A stretch of DNA of 64,000 bases. Source: Bacteroidaceae bacterium (GTDB taxonomy: Bacteria > Bacteroidota > Bacteroidia > Bacteroidales > Bacteroidaceae). Below the pieces are notes generated by a model that saw only the letters and a program-made list of their open reading frames with translations, had not been told where the DNA came from and did not search any database. This document shows, piece after piece, positions 44,395 to 52,406 of the stretch. A program made the position numbers and the translations under genes. The stretch covers positions 38,841 through 102,840 of the forward strand of contig JAFROT010000032.1 in the NCBI GenBank assembly GCA_017429525.1, read 5' to 3'. Positions within the stretch are counted from its first letter, which is position 1. Each line of letters opens with the position of its first letter.

Positions 44395-47091
44395 TTATCG
44401 GACTGCTACTTTCTGACCGCCAACGAGATAGATGCCACGTGGCAGAGGTACGCGGGCAGTTGCACCCATTTGTACGTAGAGTTGTCTCATCAGGCGTCCG
44501 TCGAGGTTGTAGACGGCCACATCCTGACCTTCATTGAGCGCTGTTATAGCGATAGCGCCTTGACCGCCGACGACATTGAGGTTATCCTCTGACTGAGGCG
44601 TAGCTGCCACCTGTTCGATGCCGACGACCTTGTCGCCAATGCGCTTACCGAACTTCGTTACTTCGCTGTCCGTAAGGATGATCCACCGCTGCTGAGAGGA
44701 GGCGTTAGAGTGGTTGAAGGAGGTTGCAGAAGTGCCATTGGCAGCAGCGCCGGTCAGCGCATAGTGGTCTGAGGAAAGGAACCAATAGCCCTTGGTCGTA
44801 AACGTATAAGTGGTGTATCCCGACTTTGTGCTGGCAAAGCTTCGACCACCAAGCAGTTGGAATCGGCTGTTGCTGCTTGTCGGGGAGGCACTCAGGCGTA
44901 TGCCATTATTGCCCGTTCCGCTCTTAACCATTGTCTTGCCTGTAGCTGCATTGGTGATGGTGTAGAGGCAAGTGGCAGGATCGAAATGGAAATACCAAGC
45001 GCACGAGTCGTTGCTGAGGGCATCTTCGGCCGTCATTGGCAACCATTTCAGACGATTGTTGGGAGCTTCGCAGAGGTAGGACGATTGGAGGCCGAAATTC
45101 TCGTTCTCGTTCTTGAGATAGTACTTCGTTTCCTCGTCGTGCATGAAGGTCCAAGCAGGCTGAATGAAGTTGGAGCCCGAGATAATCAGTCCGTCCTCGC
45201 CCAGCGCCTCGTGAATCATGGCATTGGCATGATAGAGAATGCGTGAGCCGGTGTCCTCATGAGCACCATTAATGCCATATGGCCACATGTGTGTATTGTC
45301 GCCCGTGAGATGCTGCCCGGTAGCGTTGGCGAGGAAGTCCATCACGCGGTCGACACGTTCGCCGAGCCAGAGGCCACGAGAGGTGTTCTCACGGTAGTTT
45401 GAATTGTTGTACCATTCGTTGGTCGTGCCCACGCCCATGCCATGGCCCCCTTCGTGGAGTACGGTACCCGTGCGCTGATAGGAGGTGTTCTGTGCTATGC
45501 GCATCCATCCGCCATAGGAGCAGTCGGCTGTACCGTCGCCCGCACCTGCGCCAGGAACATAATGGACATTGAGGTGGAAGTTCTTAATCTGAGTCGTACT
45601 ATTGATGACGTTGACGGCATCCTCGACAGCTGAGACGATGCGGTCGTTTGTCGCCTGATCGCCAGCGTAGTCATAACTGTAGGTAACCCCAGCTTTCGGT
45701 AGCGTGTAGACCTTCACTACAGCACCATAGCTGACTTTATAGCCTGCACCTATGCCATAAGGACGGATGTAGTAGAGCGTACCGGGCTTCAGGTTATCGA
45801 TGAAGAAGATGTCGCCATTGTTGGCGTGGTGGGTGGTAGCCCTCTCGTCGAAGACATCAGGCGCGGGATTCGTCGTACTGTAACAGAAGCCACGTTCCTT
45901 GCCCGCAGAAGAAAAGGTGCCGCGCGCAAAGATGATCGTTGAGCCTTGGATGAATGAGCCCATTTTGACGGTCGGTTTGGTGCCAGTGGCATTAGCGATG
46001 CGGAATGCCAGCACGGCGTCGTCAAGTGTCTTAGCAGCAACTTCGAACTGTTCGGAGGTTGACGCGCTATTGTTCAATACGGCCTTGGCCGCGTTGATAG
46101 CTTCCAACAGGACATCGGCATCGGTCTTAGATTCGTCATAAACCGACTCTGCAGTAGTGATGGCCGTTTCCAGTGTCGTATAACTTGCGGAACCCTCTTT
46201 GGCAGCAGCAATAGCCTTGGTCAAACGTGCAGTAGCGGCGGTGATATCCTCATCGCTTGAATTGTCAATAATAGCTTGAGCAGCATCCGTAGCTGCCTGC
46301 AATTCAGCCTTTAATGCATCGCTCATAGGACGCGAGAGTAGGGGAGTGGCCTCTGAGATCAAATCCTGAAGCGCGGCTACGGCCCCGATATTTGTCTCAG
46401 CGGCATTCTGAGCGCTCGCCAGTGCTTTTGCAGCTGCTGAGAAATCGTCGGCTGAGCTCTCAGCAGTCAATGATTTAGCTGTCGCAATAGCTGCCTCGAG
46501 GGCCTTCTTGACCTCATTCTGCATAGGCTTGGCCAGCAGCGCTTCCGCGCTTGAAATCCGACTGCTGATCTCAGCCAACATTGACGACGAATCGAGTCCC
46601 ATATAATAGAGGCGGAAATTGTCAACAGCAATCCAGTTGCCAGTGGCTCCGATGGCCCTGAAACCGATTTCTACATCTTCGCCAAGACATGAGAATTCGA
46701 TCGTGTATTCACCTAATGCCGTGACCTTTGTCTCAGCGGTGCCAGCAAAGATGACAGCACCAGATTGTGCAACTGAAGATCCTTGTTGAATGTTCTGAGC
46801 ACCTGCTTTGAGTTGATATTGGCCAGCTGGTAACTCCGAAAGTTTCTGTATGACAGAGCCATCACCGACTTTTTTACCTTTATCCGTCCATTTCTCATAA
46901 TAGATATTGCCAGCTTTTTGAGCGAAATCATTGTTGCTTTGTTGTTTCATCCCTGAGACGGTCCACCAGGTAGAACCGCTTTCAAAGCTTGAGTTCTTGA
47001 TGTGCTTAGATGTGACATCTTCTGGAGCAGCAATTGCTGTAAGCATTGATGCAAACATCATCCATGACAATGCTGTGTAACGTATTTGCAT
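44395..47091 (-). CDS. Secreted HExxH metalloprotease-like protein with sorting tail
   Basis: 898 residues. A signal peptide (about 1-22) precedes a CBM-like jelly-roll (about 25-165). About 170-370 are helical Ala-rich repeats resembling FIVAR or coiled-coil stalks, followed by a small beta domain (375-465). A probable zinc protease domain follows, with TVLHEGGHGMGVG (HExxH); the third ligand position is not the usual His/Asp. A ricin-like beta-trefoil region (about 660-800, WYFHFDPATCLYTITNAATG) precedes the C-terminal VAVYNLDGRLMRQLYV-type T9SS-like tail. Function inferred: secreted surface peptidase with carbohydrate-binding parts. A -7 box lies 83 nt upstream. Confidence 0.82.
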   Translation of the reverse strand: MQIRYTALSWMMFASMLTAIAAPEDVTSKHIKNSSFESGSTWWTVSGMKQQSNNDFAQKAGNIYYEKWTDKGKKVGDGSVIQKLSELPAGQYQLKAGAQNIQQGSSVAQSGAVIFAGTAETKVTALGEYTIEFSCLGEDVEIGFRAIGATGNWIAVDNFRLYYMGLDSSSMLAEISSRISSAEALLAKPMQNEVKKALEAAIATAKSLTAESSADDFSAAAKALASAQNAAETNIGAVAALQDLISEATPLLSRPMSDALKAELQAATDAAQAIIDNSSDEDITAATARLTKAIAAAKEGSASYTTLETAITTAESVYDESKTDADVLLEAINAAKAVLNNSASTSEQFEVAAKTLDDAVLAFRIANATGTKPTVKMGSFIQGSTIIFARGTFSSAGKERGFCYSTTNPAPDVFDERATTHHANNGDIFFIDNLKPGTLYYIRPYGIGAGYKVSYGAVVKVYTLPKAGVTYSYDYAGDQATNDRIVSAVEDAVNVINSTTQIKNFHLNVHYVPGAGAGDGTADCSYGGWMRIAQNTSYQRTGTVLHEGGHGMGVGTTNEWYNNSNYRENTSRGLWLGERVDRVMDFLANATGQHLTGDNTHMWPYGINGAHEDTGSRILYHANAMIHEALGEDGLIISGSNFIQPAWTFMHDEETKYYLKNENENFGLQSSYLCEAPNNRLKWLPMTAEDALSNDSCAWYFHFDPATCLYTITNAATGKTMVKSGTGNNGIRLSASPTSSNSRFQLLGGRSFASTKSGYTTYTFTTKGYWFLSSDHYALTGAAANGTSATSFNHSNASSQQRWIILTDSEVTKFGKRIGDKVVGIEQVAATPQSEDNLNVVGGQGAIAITALNEGQDVAVYNLDGRLMRQLYVQMGATARVPLPRGIYLVGGQKVAVR

Positions 47092-47173
47092 ATAGACTCT
47101 TAATTAGTTTGTTTATGTCTGTAAATAATTGATTCGTGGAATAGAAGTGTACTCGTAATTCCATTTTCCGCCG

Positions 47174-47181
47174 CAAAGTTA
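47174..47181 (-). promoter_or_regulatory. Promoter -7 box for metalloprotease-like gene
   Basis: The minus strand reads TAACTTTG (TAnnTTTG), 83 nt before the start codon at 47091. Confidence 0.55.
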
Positions 47182-47314
47182 CAATAAATATCAGAAATGC
47201 CAAAATTTTGCTGTTATTTAGGCTTTATTAATGTAATAAGGGCTTAGACAATAAAGATGCAGCACTTTATTGGTCCTACAATTAAACATAACACCTATTA
47301 GTTAAAAATACGGC

Positions 47315-47905
47315 TTATGATTCGAGATCATCTAATCTATGATCAAAGAGATCAATTAATTCTTCTGTTGAATGAACGCCTATCTTTTTGTAGATGTGAT
47401 GTCTGTGATTCTGGACAGTTCGATGACTGATGAATAACTGCTTTGCTATTTCCGAACTGTTCAAACCTTGAACGCTGAGACGGACAATGGCAGCTTCACG
47501 TTCCGTGAGACTACGCAGGACATGAAGGCGATACTTTTCCTCGACAACGGCATGCAAACAATGTACAAGATCAGCTGGCGTGCAGCAGCTCGAGATGAAC
47601 GCATCAACGCCAAAAGCGTAGAGATTGCTTTTCTGAACAACTGTCAGCCCGTCGCAGATAGCGATGATATGACAATGCGGCTGGTTGACATGCAACTGAT
47701 GTAGGCACTCGAAGGCATAGTCGTAGTTGGCAATGGCTGCAACGATAACATCGAAATGCGTGCTATGAGCCAAAGCTGAAATGAAATCTTTACACGACAA
47801 AAACGTGTCGACGAGAACGAAAGATTCAGCTTCCTTTGACACCAATGACTCGATGGCTTGGACCATCAAAGGTTGAGGATGTACGATTCCGACCTTGACT
47901 TTCAT
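47315..47905 (-). CDS. LuxR-family regulator with degenerate receiver domain
   Basis: 196 residues. The C-terminal part (about 133-186) is a canonical LuxR/GerE helix-turn-helix (LTEREAAIVRLSVQG, SSEIAKQLFISHRTVQNHRH, then the IYKKIGVHS segment). The N-terminal 120 residues have the length of a receiver domain but lack its key residues: the acidic pair is replaced by VHPQP (8-12), and the phosphoacceptor region reads DVIVAAIANYD (52-62) without the usual Asp. It is thus probably phosphorylation-independent. A 10-bp inverted repeat flanks its promoter, suggesting control at its own operator. The next upstream gene in this direction is the TPR-AraC regulator. Confidence 0.85.
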   Translation of the reverse strand: MKVKVGIVHPQPLMVQAIESLVSKEAESFVLVDTFLSCKDFISALAHSTHFDVIVAAIANYDYAFECLHQLHVNQPHCHIIAICDGLTVVQKSNLYAFGVDAFISSCCTPADLVHCLHAVVEEKYRLHVLRSLTEREAAIVRLSVQGLNSSEIAKQLFISHRTVQNHRHHIYKKIGVHSTEELIDLFDHRLDDLES

Positions 47906-47909
47906 TTTC

Positions 47910-47954
47910 TATATACCATTACTTTGCTGCAAAAGTACAGAATTATGGTATATA
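47910..47954 (-). promoter_or_regulatory. Promoter with flanking 10-bp inverted repeat (possible operator)
   Basis: The minus-strand -7 box TACTTTTG lies at 47930-47937. It is flanked by TATATACCAT (47910-47919) and its exact complement ATGGTATATA (47945-47954). The arrangement, centred on the promoter 5 nt from the LuxR-type gene start, fits an autoregulatory operator. Confidence 0.55.
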
Positions 47955-48011
47955 CGACTAGTAAAATTTGGACAGAAGTTCGGAATTTTCGAAAATCAGC
48001 ACAAATTGCCT

Positions 48012-49550
48012 TTATTGTCTACGATAATTCGTCGGCGTCTGACCATAGATTTCCTTGAAGACACGGCCGAAATAGCTTAGGTCCTGGAAACCGCAATCCC
48101 ACGCTATCTCACTGATATTAAGGCTTGTGGAACGCAGCAGTTGGCTAGCACGGTCCAAACGGACCCGCGTGATGAAATTATTAGCCGATAATCCTGTGAG
48201 CGAACGCACCTTAGCCGTCAGTTGATGACGCGTCATTTGCATCATCGGGGCCAACGTGACAGCATTTAGATCGGAGCGGCCGATGTTCTCACGTATAAGA
48301 GTTGTCAGTTGGTTGATGAAATTGCGGTCAGGCGTATTCTGTTCATCGGATGCCTCTGGAGCGGAGTCTCCTACCCTATCCTCAAATGGAGTTCCAGCCA
48401 CCATCACGAGGTTGCGTAGCGCCTTCTCCTTTACCGTACGTTGACGTAGAAGGAGGAAAAGCGTAATTGTCGTGGAAAGCAAAAGCAACAAAGCGACCAA
48501 TCCGCCATAGAGAATGGCTCGATTTACGGCCAGTTCAGCCTTCTGCTGCTCGATGACATGCTGCTGCTCGGCATAGTCATAATTGGCCTTGAAACGAGTC
48601 GTGAGTTCAGTTGTCTGCTGACTGAATACACTATCCTTATAAGCAAAAGCACGTTCGAGATAGACGGTGGCCAACCTCGGATTCTTCTCCTTAATCAGTT
48701 CAGCCATATGCTTGTAGATCTGCTGCAGGAAAAGATGGTTGTTCATCCGGTGAGCCATCTCCACGCTTTGCTGGAAGTAAGCCATTGCCTCGTCATTACG
48801 TTGATTGCGCACGCACAATTGTGCTAATTGCTTGTAGTCAATGCACAGCGAGTGGACTTCACCTACCGCCTTAAGGTATTGCATCGAAGCCATATATGCC
48901 TGCTCAGCACGCGCATAGTCGCCACTGGCTTGGAAGACATCCCCCATCTGTGAGAGTCGACGCCCCATTCGCAACGTGTCGTGAGCTGCCGAATCCAGCG
49001 AGAAAGCCTGACGAGCATAGCCAAGCGCCGTCTCCAGGCTGTCGAGCGCAACATAAATCTCAGAAGCAATTCCATAACGGATGGAGAGCTTCTTGGGCTC
49101 AGGCAGCGAACGCTCGGCTTCTATCGCCTTGAGGATAAACCCTCTCCCACTCTCGGGTTGTTTGGCCGCAAGGTAGATGGCAGCAAGATTGTTGTAGGAA
49201 CTGCTCATGCGTTCCACATCGTGACGAGCTTCATCGATGGCCAGACCTGCGGAGATAGCTTCGATGCTGGAACTGAAATCGCCCAGATGATGATAAAGCG
49301 CCCCAATATCTGAGTAGCAGTCGCTCATGCCCGCAGAATCATTGGCCGCCATATAAAGCTCAAGCGCTTGACGATCAACCTCTATTGCACGTTTTAATTG
49401 CAAGCTGTCGGCATAGACCATAGCCAATTCCATCAGGCTGTCGGCCTCCGTGGCATCTGTGCGACGATTATTCTCAAGGTTTTGCTGACACGCAGTCAAC
49501 AGGCTCAAAACGACTACAATAAAGCATGAGTTATAACGAGGAATACGCAT
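48012..49550 (-). CDS. Membrane-anchored TPR protein with AraC-type DNA-binding domain
   Basis: 512 residues. The N-terminal sequence is a signal or lipoprotein type (LLTACQQN). TPR repeats of the tandem tetratricopeptide type follow (about 40-330), then one membrane helix (about 335-360, GGLVALLLLLSTTITLFLLL). The C-terminal part (about 410-512) is an AraC/XylS helix-turn-helix: TRHQLTAKVRSLTGLSANNF, DRASQLLRSTSLNISEIAWDCGF and YGQTPTNYRR. The layout places the TPR sensor outside the cytoplasmic membrane and the DNA-binding domain inside. This is a recognised Bacteroidetes type of one-component regulator, and its target is unknown. Gap to the LuxR-type gene is 106 nt. Confidence 0.88.
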   Translation of the reverse strand: MRIPRYNSCFIVVVLSLLTACQQNLENNRRTDATEADSLMELAMVYADSLQLKRAIEVDRQALELYMAANDSAGMSDCYSDIGALYHHLGDFSSSIEAISAGLAIDEARHDVERMSSSYNNLAAIYLAAKQPESGRGFILKAIEAERSLPEPKKLSIRYGIASEIYVALDSLETALGYARQAFSLDSAAHDTLRMGRRLSQMGDVFQASGDYARAEQAYMASMQYLKAVGEVHSLCIDYKQLAQLCVRNQRNDEAMAYFQQSVEMAHRMNNHLFLQQIYKHMAELIKEKNPRLATVYLERAFAYKDSVFSQQTTELTTRFKANYDYAEQQHVIEQQKAELAVNRAILYGGLVALLLLLSTTITLFLLLRQRTVKEKALRNLVMVAGTPFEDRVGDSAPEASDEQNTPDRNFINQLTTLIRENIGRSDLNAVTLAPMMQMTRHQLTAKVRSLTGLSANNFITRVRLDRASQLLRSTSLNISEIAWDCGFQDLSYFGRVFKEIYGQTPTNYRRQ

Positions 49551-49569
49551 TTTCTATATTAATTTTCGG

Positions 49570-49577
49570 CAAAGATA
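49570..49577 (-). promoter_or_regulatory. Promoter -7 box for TPR-AraC gene
   Basis: The minus strand reads TATCTTTG (TAnnTTTG), 20 nt before the start codon at 49550. Confidence 0.6.
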
Positions 49578-50085
49578 AGTGATTTCATCTTTCCATCCTA
49601 TTGTCAGCGGTCCATTCTTGTTTCCCCTACCCTATTTTTGTCCAAATTATTGATCAGGACAACCACGAAGGAGTCACAAAAAAGTACTGATAGCTTGGAC
49701 AAAGATACCCATGAAAAATGCCAAAAAAGCATCTATAATCTACTAGAAAAAACGTCAAAAAGCGCTCTAAGCAGCATAAAAGACATTCAAAAAGTATCAA
49801 TAGTAGACTAAATCATCATAAAACGCCCGATTATTAATCAAAATACACCTTTATTCAGCCATTTTTCACCCTATCTCTGCCATTTAATTTGCATTTTTCA
49901 CTTCATCATCCACATAATAATCAATAATATAAACCACTTTTAGTGAAAAATGAGAAATAAAACATCTCATGCGCGTGCGCGAGAAAGTATTCACGAATGC
50001 GAACTCCATTTCCGACCCACATACTCCTTCTCATCACTGCCCACAACTGCTTAGGCCTACCCACCTGCCCGACCACTACGTCAAC
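49578..50085. other. AT-rich gap before array C
   Basis: About 500 nt without a supported gene. Short A-runs recur (for example CAAAAAG), but no regular period was established. The stretch turns GC-rich after about 50000, where array C begins. Confidence 0.5.
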
Positions 50086-50394
50086 ACGATCACTTGCCCC
50101 CGTCAACACAACCATCCATCTCCGCCAACACGACCATTCGTCCTTACTCACTTAACCGGCTGTAAACTCAAACATATCCAGATAAAACCTCCGATACACG
50201 AAGTCAAAACAGGTGGACCACCAAGGTGATCCACCTTACACGATCATTCGCATCGCCTCCCGCGACTATTCGCAGCGACCGACACGACCGTTCGTATAGC
50301 CCTTCGCGACCGCTCGTATCGCCCCGATCGACCGTTCGCCTCCACGCGTACGACGCTCAGACTCACGCCAACACGACGCACATCACCAATTATC
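50086..50394. repeat. 22-bp-period intergenic array C (about 14 units, partly decayed)
   Basis: Cores of the type CGACCATTCG occur at 50087, 50109, 50131, then at 50241, 50263, 50285, 50307, 50329 and 50351. Every interval is a multiple of 22, including 110 bp (five units) across the decayed centre. It runs up to the stop codon of the 85-residue minus-strand gene at 50383. Compared with arrays A and B it is GC-rich. The open frames across it are composition artefacts. Confidence 0.75.
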
Positions 50395-50640
50395 AAGAAT
50401 CATATCCTCCAGTTCTTCATCGGTCACATTCGGATAGTCAAAGCACTGCAGTTTCTCTTCAGAAAAAGACCGATCATAGTCATCACCCATAAGAAGCACC
50501 AACATTCTGTCAATAAATTTGCTAATGGCTTTAAGTTGCGTCTGATTCAGATTGGTTGTAACCTTGTAGGCAAGAGCCTTGGCATGATAAATGGAATTTA
50601 CCAGCCAGATGTATTCTTCGAATTTTGTATAGGTTGTCAT
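50383..50640 (-). CDS. Small acidic hypothetical protein
   Basis: 85 residues, no recognised family. The composition is that of a soluble helical protein (FEEYIWLVNSIYHAKALAYK, LNQTQLKAISKFIDRMLVLL), and the C-terminus is strongly acidic (EELEDMILDNW). No signal peptide or membrane segment. It stands alone between array C and the APH-RapZ gene, reading in the same direction as that gene. Protein-like composition and lack of a competing frame support it as real; a clean promoter was not found. Confidence 0.55.
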   Translation of the reverse strand: MTTYTKFEEYIWLVNSIYHAKALAYKVTTNLNQTQLKAISKFIDRMLVLLMGDDYDRSFSEEKLQCFDYPNVTDEELEDMILDNW

Positions 50641-50733
50641 GCTTCGAGTATCTTCTACCAGCGCAAATTAACGATTTTTCTTAGAAAGATTGCTCTTGCG
50701 TCATTAATTTCGGCAATAATATAGCAGTTGACC

Positions 50734-50822
50734 CATTGGATGGAGATGAAAGCCCCAGAGGGGCGAAGGAATTTAGGCAGGGAGGAAGTAAGCAAAGCGA
50801 ACGTAACCCCTGTTCTCCAATG
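50734..50822 (-). repeat. Structured intergenic element after APH-RapZ gene
   Basis: CATTGGA (50734-50740) is inverted as TCCAATG (50816-50822). Inside, GCCCC-AGA-GGGGC forms a perfect 5-bp hairpin at 50752-50764, followed on the minus strand by a T-rich stretch. It may serve as terminator for the 50872 gene or be a dispersed repeat. Confidence 0.4.
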
Positions 50823-50871
50823 ACGGTTTATCCGAGTGACGGGCCGAAATGCATCGCTAGCAGGAGACGCA

Positions 50872-52401
50872 TCAACGGAGGATACTGTGGATAGCTTGTT
50901 CGCGGTGGGTGATGTCCACTTCGATGCCGTATTTCTTGTGTAGGCGTTCGGCCAGATGCTGGGCACAATAGACGGAGCGGTGCTGCCCGCCTGTACAGCC
51001 GAAGGAGAACATCAGGTCGGTGAAGCCTCGCTGAAGATAGCGCTCGACATGGGCATCGGCCAGGCGATAGACGCTGTCGAGGAACGTGAGTATCTCGCCA
51101 TCGTCCTCGAGGAAGCGGATGACGGGCTCGTCGAGGCCGGTGAGCTGCTTGTAGGGCTCGTAGCGACCCGGGTTGTGGGTGGAGCGGCAGTCGAAGACGT
51201 AGCCGCCTCCGTTGCCACTTTCATCCTCTGGAATGCCCTTGCGGAATGAGAAAGAGAACACCCTCACGCGCAGAGGCCCCTTGCCGTCAAACTTGGAGAA
51301 CGTGGCCGGTCCGTCGGCTGGATGAGCTTTGTAGACGTTGTCCTCGGCCGTGCGATAGCCGTCTTTTCGGCGCACGGGCGGTTGCTCTTCGGGCAGGAAC
51401 TGGGGGAGCTGCACAAGCTGGGTAAGCAGTTCGCGCATGTAGGGATAGGGGCAGCCGTCGTCCTCGCTGAGCAGCTGGCGCAGGTTGGCCATGGCTGGCG
51501 GTATGCTCTCGAGGAAATGCTTCTTGCGCTCGAAATAGCCACGGAAGCCATAGGCGCCCAGCACCTGAAGGATGCGGAAGAGCACAAACAGGCGCAGGCG
51601 ACGGCGGAAACGCTTCTCGTCGACCTCGACATAGTGTTTGAGGTGTTCGACGTAGACGCCAATCAGTTCCTCACGCAGCTCAGCGCTATAGCGAGCCGAC
51701 GCCTGCCAGAGGAAGCTGGCCACGTCGTACTGCACGGGGCCACGTCGGCCTCCTTGGAAATCAATGAAATGCGGCTTGCCCTCGGCATCGAGCATCACGT
51801 TGCGGGCTTGGAAATCGCGATAGAGAAAAGCCAGCGAGGCGTCGGAGGTCAAGTCCTTGGCAAAGAGCTTGAATGTAGCTTCGAGCCGCAACTCATGAAA
51901 ATCAATACCCGTGGCTTTGAGGAAGCAGTACTTGAAATAGTTGAGGTCGAAGAGTACGCTTGTCGTGTCCATCTCGCCCTGAGGATAGCATTTAGAGAAA
52001 TCGAGCCCCTCGGCACCGAGGACTTGCATGCGAGGCAGTTCGGCTATGGTCTGACGGAGGAGTTGCTTCTCAGCCTCGTTGTAACGCCCTCCTGCATCCC
52101 GACCGCCTTTCAGAGCATCAAAAAGCGAACGTGAGCCCAAATCCTCTTGTAGATAGCGCAGCCCATCGTCGGCCACCGCCAGGATGTGGGGAACAGGGAG
52201 ATTCTTGGACGCGAAATGCCGGGCAAGGTAGACAAAGGCATGGTTCTCGTCGAGTGACGTTCCGATGACGCCGATGATGCTCTTGCCGTCTGCAGACGTG
52301 AATCGGACGTATTGGCGATTGGAACCAGAACCGACAATCGGCTCAACGGTTTTGGGGGCGCTGCCCGTGAAAGAGGTATAAAGTTCGGTGAGGAGTTGCA
52401 T
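50872..52401 (-). CDS. APH-type kinase fused to RapZ C-terminal domain
   Basis: 509 residues with two parts. Residues about 1-330 are an aminoglycoside-phosphotransferase-like kinase: catalytic loop YRDFQARNVM (Asp near residue 197) and metal motif FIDFQGG. Related APH-fold enzymes include AmgK, which phosphorylates N-acetylmuramate and GlcNAc in peptidoglycan recycling. Residues about 375-509 match the RapZ C-terminal domain (GCTGGQHRSVYCAQHLAERL), which in E. coli binds glucosamine-6-phosphate; RapZ's own N-terminal kinase is absent. An amino-sugar kinase with a built-in amino-sugar sensor is a plausible inference. The partner nucleotidyltransferase gene (murU) is not seen nearby. It begins 5 nt after the ABC permease. 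Confidence 0.85.
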   Translation of the reverse strand: MQLLTELYTSFTGSAPKTVEPIVGSGSNRQYVRFTSADGKSIIGVIGTSLDENHAFVYLARHFASKNLPVPHILAVADDGLRYLQEDLGSRSLFDALKGGRDAGGRYNEAEKQLLRQTIAELPRMQVLGAEGLDFSKCYPQGEMDTTSVLFDLNYFKYCFLKATGIDFHELRLEATFKLFAKDLTSDASLAFLYRDFQARNVMLDAEGKPHFIDFQGGRRGPVQYDVASFLWQASARYSAELREELIGVYVEHLKHYVEVDEKRFRRRLRLFVLFRILQVLGAYGFRGYFERKKHFLESIPPAMANLRQLLSEDDGCPYPYMRELLTQLVQLPQFLPEEQPPVRRKDGYRTAEDNVYKAHPADGPATFSKFDGKGPLRVRVFSFSFRKGIPEDESGNGGGYVFDCRSTHNPGRYEPYKQLTGLDEPVIRFLEDDGEILTFLDSVYRLADAHVERYLQRGFTDLMFSFGCTGGQHRSVYCAQHLAERLHKKYGIEVDITHREQAIHSILR

Positions 52402-52406
52402 GGTGA

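Noticed and set aside
49690-49830. Possible further periodic repeat with CAAAAAG runs
   Set aside because: Spacings of about 32-33 bp were irregular and AT-rich sequence gives such runs by chance; no 22-bp register was found.
49969-50492. Two plus-strand frames of 86 and 88 codons over array C
   Set aside because: His/Pro/Thr-rich translation of a 22-bp repeat, without ribosome binding site or conserved motif; the second overlaps the 85-residue gene.
50655-50966. 103-codon minus-strand frame at the end of the APH-RapZ gene
   Set aside because: Overlaps the conserved RapZ C-terminus in another frame and covers a structured non-coding element.
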